The translations under genes were made by a program, and so were the position numbers. The notes below the pieces were generated by a model that saw nothing but the letters and a program-made list of their open reading frames with translations, did no database searches and was not told where the DNA came from. Shown piece by piece: positions 30,007 to 33,755 of a stretch of DNA of 33,755 bases. Source of the DNA: Planktomarina sp. (GTDB taxonomy: Bacteria; Pseudomonadota; Alphaproteobacteria; Rhodobacterales; Rhodobacteraceae); contig JAKMFM010000237.1 of the NCBI GenBank assembly GCA_022425445.1, forward strand, positions 1 through 33,755. The letters are read 5' to 3'. Each line of letters starts with the position of its first letter. The first letter of the stretch is position 1.

Positions 30007-31410
30007 CTAACCCACCAAAGAGGGCAGCCAGAGTACAATTCCCGGAAAGGCAACCAAAAGCGCAATTGTGACACCATCCGCAAGGAAGAATGGGGTGACG
30101 CCTTTGAAAACATCCTGCACCGTCAAATCATCGCGCACCCCGGCGACCACAAAGCAATTGAGCCCAATGGGCGGGGTTATGAGACAGAACTCCGCCATTT
30201 TCACCACCAATATGCCGAACCAAATCGCACACATCGTGCCGTTCATACCAAAGGCGCTATCGGCCGCAGTCACATATTCACCGCCATTAAGCGCCATAAC
30301 GGCCGGATAGACGACAGGCAGTGTTAACAGCAACATGCCAATCGCATCCATGAACATACCGAGGACCGCATAGGCCAAAAGAATGCAGATCAAAATAACC
30401 AAAGGCGCCATGTCCAAGCTGGTAATCCAGTCGGAAAACACACCCGGAAGATCGGCAAATCCCAAAAACCGGACATAGATCAGCACGCCCCAAATGATTG
30501 AAAAGATCATCACAGTCAGCTTCGCCGTTTCAAGCAATGCATCTTTCAACTGCGCCCAGCGCATCCCACGATAAAGAGCCATCAAAAACACGATGAAAGC
30601 GCCGACGGCGCCACCTTCGGTTGGTGTGCCCCAGGCATCGCCAAAGGGGTTGTAAACAAAGAAGATGATAATCACCACCACAGCGACAATCGGCAAAGCC
30701 GGTGGCAGGGCTGCAAAACGCTCACGCCAAGTGAAGCCTGAAACCGGTGGGCCGACATTTTTGAAAATCACTGCGATACCGATGATCAGTCCTGCATAGA
30801 CCAAAGCGGAAAACGCGCCGGGAATGAAGCCCGCCAATAGCAGCTTGCCCACGTCCTGCTCAACGATAATTGCGTAGATAACCAAAATAGCGGAGGGCGG
30901 AATGAGCGAGGCTAAGGTCCCGCCAGCTGCCACAACACCAGCGGCAAATTGCTTGTTATACCCGATCTTCAGCATCTCAGGGATCGCAATCCGCGCAAAG
31001 ACCGCCGCCGTGGCCACCGATGCGCCAGAAACGGCCGCAAAACCTGCCGTCGCAAAGACCGTTGAGACCGCGAGACCGCCAGGCACCCAAGCGATCCAAC
31101 GTTTCGCAGCCTCAAAAAGAGCCGTGGTCAGCTTGGCGTAATAGGCCAAATAGCCGATCAGAATAAATGTCGGAATGAGGCTCAAAGCCTGGGCCGCGAT
31201 TTTGGAATGCGGCACTTGGCCCGCAATTTTTACGCTGATGGTCAGGGCTTTGCCAAATTTCGCTGGATCATAATCAAAACCGTTCCAGCGCAACCAAAAC
31301 AGGCCCACAAAACCGGCAAGGCCTGCGGCAAAAGCCACCCTCATACCGATAAACACCAAAACCAGCATGCCGCCGGTGGTCCATAGGCCAATTGAAATAG
31401 GATCCATCAC
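30007..31410 (-). CDS. dctM: TRAP transporter large permease subunit (DctM family)
   Basis: 467 aa; SGASVATAAVFARIAIPEMLKIGYNKQFAAGVVAAGGTLASLIPPSAILVIYAIIVEQDVGKLLLAGFIPG. Confidence 0.93.
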   Translation of the reverse strand: MMDPISIGLWTTGGMLVLVFIGMRVAFAAGLAGFVGLFWLRWNGFDYDPAKFGKALTISVKIAGQVPHSKIAAQALSLIPTFILIGYLAYYAKLTTALFEAAKRWIAWVPGGLAVSTVFATAGFAAVSGASVATAAVFARIAIPEMLKIGYNKQFAAGVVAAGGTLASLIPPSAILVIYAIIVEQDVGKLLLAGFIPGAFSALVYAGLIIGIAVIFKNVGPPVSGFTWRERFAALPPALPIVAVVVIIIFFVYNPFGDAWGTPTEGGAVGAFIVFLMALYRGMRWAQLKDALLETAKLTVMIFSIIWGVLIYVRFLGFADLPGVFSDWITSLDMAPLVILICILLAYAVLGMFMDAIGMLLLTLPVVYPAVMALNGGEYVTAADSAFGMNGTMCAIWFGILVVKMAEFCLITPPIGLNCFVVAGVRDDLTVQDVFKGVTPFFLADGVTIALLVAFPGIVLWLPSLVG

Positions 31411-32036
31411 TCCTGCTCCGCCAAATGGGCCGCTTCTGCCATGGCCTGCTCTTCAATTGTTAAGATCAGGGGCACGGCCACCGGGCGTTCCAGTCCGAGG
31501 ACCAATGCCCGGCCATAGCCAATCATTTGCAGCACGAGCCTCACCGCCAAGAGTGAGAAGGCAACGGGCACCAAGAGCTTGGCCGGCCACATTGGAATGC
31601 CGATATCGATCGAGCTGTCACGGCTCCAAAGAGGCTTGCTGAAATCAAAACTGCGGTCAAAATGCGCCCAAGAACCCCAGATCAGCGCCAAAATGACCAC
31701 CAAAATTAACGTCACAGTCAAAAACTCCAAGGCCCAGAGCACCCGGCCACGCATCTTGCCGATGATCATATCCATACGAATATGACCGCCAAAGCGTTGC
31801 ACATAAGAGATTCCCATAAAGGCAATCACAGGCATGGCCGCCTCGATATAATCAACGTAGCCATTCAGGGGTTGATTTAAAAATTTGCGGCCAGACACAG
31901 AGTAGGCTGCGAGAAACATGAGTGAAAATACGGCCAAGCCACTGAGCAGAGCAAAGACACGCTCAACAGGCAACAGCGCCCGATCAGCGCGGCTAAGCCA
32001 GGAATCGTCTTGCAGAACAGATGAGGATGAAGCCAT
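31407..32036 (-). CDS. dctQ: TRAP transporter small permease subunit (DctQ family)
   Basis: About 209 aa, four hydrophobic segments; ATGA overlap with dctM. Start MASSSSVLQDDSW chosen behind GAAGGCG. Confidence 0.86.
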   Translation of the reverse strand: MASSSSVLQDDSWLSRADRALLPVERVFALLSGLAVFSLMFLAAYSVSGRKFLNQPLNGYVDYIEAAMPVIAFMGISYVQRFGGHIRMDMIIGKMRGRVLWALEFLTVTLILVVILALIWGSWAHFDRSFDFSKPLWSRDSSIDIGIPMWPAKLLVPVAFSLLAVRLVLQMIGYGRALVLGLERPVAVPLILTIEEQAMAEAAHLAEQE

Positions 32037-32071
32037 AGCGTCGCCTTCAGGGTGAATGGACAGAGCGTAAA

Positions 32072-32093
32072 TTGACAGGGCGTGACCTGTCAA
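32072..32093. repeat. perfect inverted repeat TTGACAGG-GCGTGA-CCTGTCAA in the dctP-dctQ gap
   Basis: 8-bp perfect stem, 6-nt loop, directly read from sequence. Confidence 0.8.
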
Positions 32094-32125
32094 AAACACC
32101 TGCCCCTCGCGAAAAGGGGCAGGTG
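32092..32125 (-). terminator. intercistronic hairpin with U-tract downstream of dctP (terminator/attenuator or 3'-end stabiliser)
   Basis: Minus strand CACCTGCCCC-TTTTCGCGA-GGGGCAGGTG (10-bp perfect stem) followed by TTTTTG. Confidence 0.75.
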
Positions 32126-32133
32126 CGCATGGA

Positions 32134-33150
32134 TCAGTTGCCCTTACGGGTGTTTTCCAAAGTGGTCATGACAAGGTCAAACAATTCTTGACCCGGAATG
32201 CCCTGAGCTTCCATATCAGCAATCCAAGCCGCGCGGATTGGATCGGCGGCTTTGGCGCGAAACGCTGCCAATTCGGCATCGCTGATGGTGACTTTTTCAA
32301 CGCCTTTTTCGGCCAGAACACCATCCCAACGCTGCAGCAATGTGCCATAGTTTTCGAGATAATATTCGATCGCCTCATCAACAGATGAGTCCAATACAGC
32401 GCGGTGCGCGTCAGACAGGCTTTCATAGGCATCGATATTCACCACAACTGGGCAATTTACGGTGCCCGGGTTCAGGTTCTCTGTCCACCAATCCGCACGG
32501 TTAATTGTGCCATAGGACAGATGCGCATGCTGCGCAAAGGCCACGGTATCGACAACACCCGATTCCATCGCCTGATAGGCTTCGGTTGCTGTCACGGATG
32601 TGGGCACACTGCCAACAGCCGCAAATGCCTTGCCAAGACCGCCTGTGGCCCGCACGCGCATGCCTTCAAAGTCAGCGAGGGTCGACCGCGGATCGCCAGT
32701 GCCGACGATGTTATATTGCGGCATGGGCGAAGTCATAAGCAGACGCGCATTCCATTGCGCCATCTCTTCTGTCGCTGCTGGGTGAGCATAGACTGCATGG
32801 CTGACCGCGACTTCTTCTTCAAGATTTGCAACGCCTAAGAATGGCAATTCTAACACTGTCACAACGCGGTTTTTGTCAGGATGGTAGCCGGCACAGAATT
32901 GCGCCATTTCAAAGGCCCCGATAGAAATCCCATCGAGGTTCTCGCGGTTCTTTGACAGACCCCCATAGCTGACATTCATCGTGAATTCGCCATTGGTTTT
33001 CGCTGCGACCAGTTCTGCCAGCTTCTCAACATGCTCGGTAAACGCCCGACGCTTGCCCCATACAGAAACATTCCACTCTGTCGCGATCGCTTCGCCAGCA
33101 AAGGCAACTGTCAATGCAGCAATCGCCGTCTTCATTCCTAGATTCTTCAT
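32134..33150 (-). CDS. dctP: TRAP transporter substrate-binding protein (DctP family)
   Basis: 338 aa with signal peptide; MRVRATGGLGKAFAAVGSVPTSVTATEAYQAMESGVVDTVAFA is typical of DctP. Start behind GGGAGGA. Confidence 0.92.
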   Translation of the reverse strand: MKNLGMKTAIAALTVAFAGEAIATEWNVSVWGKRRAFTEHVEKLAELVAAKTNGEFTMNVSYGGLSKNRENLDGISIGAFEMAQFCAGYHPDKNRVVTVLELPFLGVANLEEEVAVSHAVYAHPAATEEMAQWNARLLMTSPMPQYNIVGTGDPRSTLADFEGMRVRATGGLGKAFAAVGSVPTSVTATEAYQAMESGVVDTVAFAQHAHLSYGTINRADWWTENLNPGTVNCPVVVNIDAYESLSDAHRAVLDSSVDEAIEYYLENYGTLLQRWDGVLAEKGVEKVTISDAELAAFRAKAADPIRAAWIADMEAQGIPGQELFDLVMTTLENTRKGN

Positions 33151-33287
33151 AGTATCCTCCCAGATAATGAGCCGAAATTCTTTTGGCTTCGAGCCGACGA
33201 TAGCGCAACCGGCCCTTATTGGAAGGGGCAGCTTAGTTTTTTTGCGGAAAATTCCATTTTACTTCACACAATATTTCACCGATCAGA

Positions 33288-33755
33288 TCAGCGCAGGCGA
33301 CGCACTGGCAGGCAGGTTGCACGCTCCGCCAAGCTGATCTGACATTTTTTGCGCACCAAATGCCCCGTGGATTTCAAGTCTTCCGACTGCGCAATTAAAT
33401 CGCACATTTCGCGCCCGGCCAAACCGCCAATCTCTTCGGCGGGGAAATGGATCGTGGTCAGGGGCGGCTCCATCTCTTTACTGCCTTTGAAATCTCCTAT
33501 TCCCAAAACAGACAGGTCTTCTGGCACCTGCACGCCCCGCTGAACAGCGGCGTAAATTGCCCCCTGCGCGATCACATCGTTGCCGCAAAGAAGCGCGGTG
33601 GGGCGTTCTGGCAGATCAAACAATGCGCCACAGGCTTCTTTAGCTTCGGCGATATTGTAAGGGGCCTGTATGGTCCAGGCTTCTGGCGGCTCAGCCTGTT
33701 GGCGCCGCAATTGCGTCAAAGCTCCCTCTAATCTTCCCCGCGCGCGATCATTGCC
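33288..33755 (-). CDS. LacI-family transcriptional regulator, C-terminal part, truncated by the right window edge
   Basis: Effector-domain motifs PTALLCGNDVIAQGAIYAAVQRGVQVPEDLSVLGIGDF and PPLTTIHFPAEEIG. The frame continues without a stop to the edge (GNDRARGRLEGALTQLRRQQ). Confidence 0.85.
   Translation of the reverse strand, partial: GNDRARGRLEGALTQLRRQQAEPPEAWTIQAPYNIAEAKEACGALFDLPERPTALLCGNDVIAQGAIYAAVQRGVQVPEDLSVLGIGDFKGSKEMEPPLTTIHFPAEEIGGLAGREMCDLIAQSEDLKSTGHLVRKKCQISLAERATCLPVRRLR

Noticed and set aside
33170-33188. AGCCGAAATTCTTTTGGCT imperfect palindrome upstream of dctP, considered as a LacI operator
   Set aside because: Lacks the central CG of typical LacI-family operators and contains a mismatch; not strong enough without comparative data.

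Overview
This window looks like an ordinary chromosomal segment of a marine Rhodobacterales (Roseobacter-group) alphaproteobacterium. The taxon is inferred from protein style and gene order, not from a search. It is densely coding, and I see no tRNA, rRNA, CRISPR, IS element, prophage or defence island. From left to right: an edge-truncated LdtR-like MarR regulator, SdhE coupled to an XRE regulator, aspartate aminotransferase, a MATE exporter, topoisomerase IV ParE, a DUF606 DMT protein, an Ldh-family oxidoreductase, LolD/LolC-E, ProS, an AI-2E/PerM permease, Hda, Ppk1, Ppx, a TerB/DnaJ protein, and a VOC protein. These are followed by a propionyl-CoA assimilation block: methylmalonyl-CoA mutase, a DUF4174 protein, PccA, an unknown ORF, PccB, a Bcr/CflA-type MFS transporter and the ScfR-family regulator PccR. 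The window ends with a BetB-like dehydrogenase, an EamA transporter, a DctPQM TRAP transporter and the C-terminus of a LacI regulator. I found no clear new multi-gene system. The best second-look items are regulatory: (i) TTTGCAAA palindromes on both sides of an MFS gene lying between pccB and pccR; (ii) a four-copy ATGAGGC[G/A]C repeat that forms chained overlapping mini-ORFs leading into lolC; (iii) an intrinsic terminator between pccB and pccA; (iv) tandem hairpins between dctP and dctQ; (v) two mutually exclusive stems at the lolD stop codon, upstream of the Ldh-family gene.
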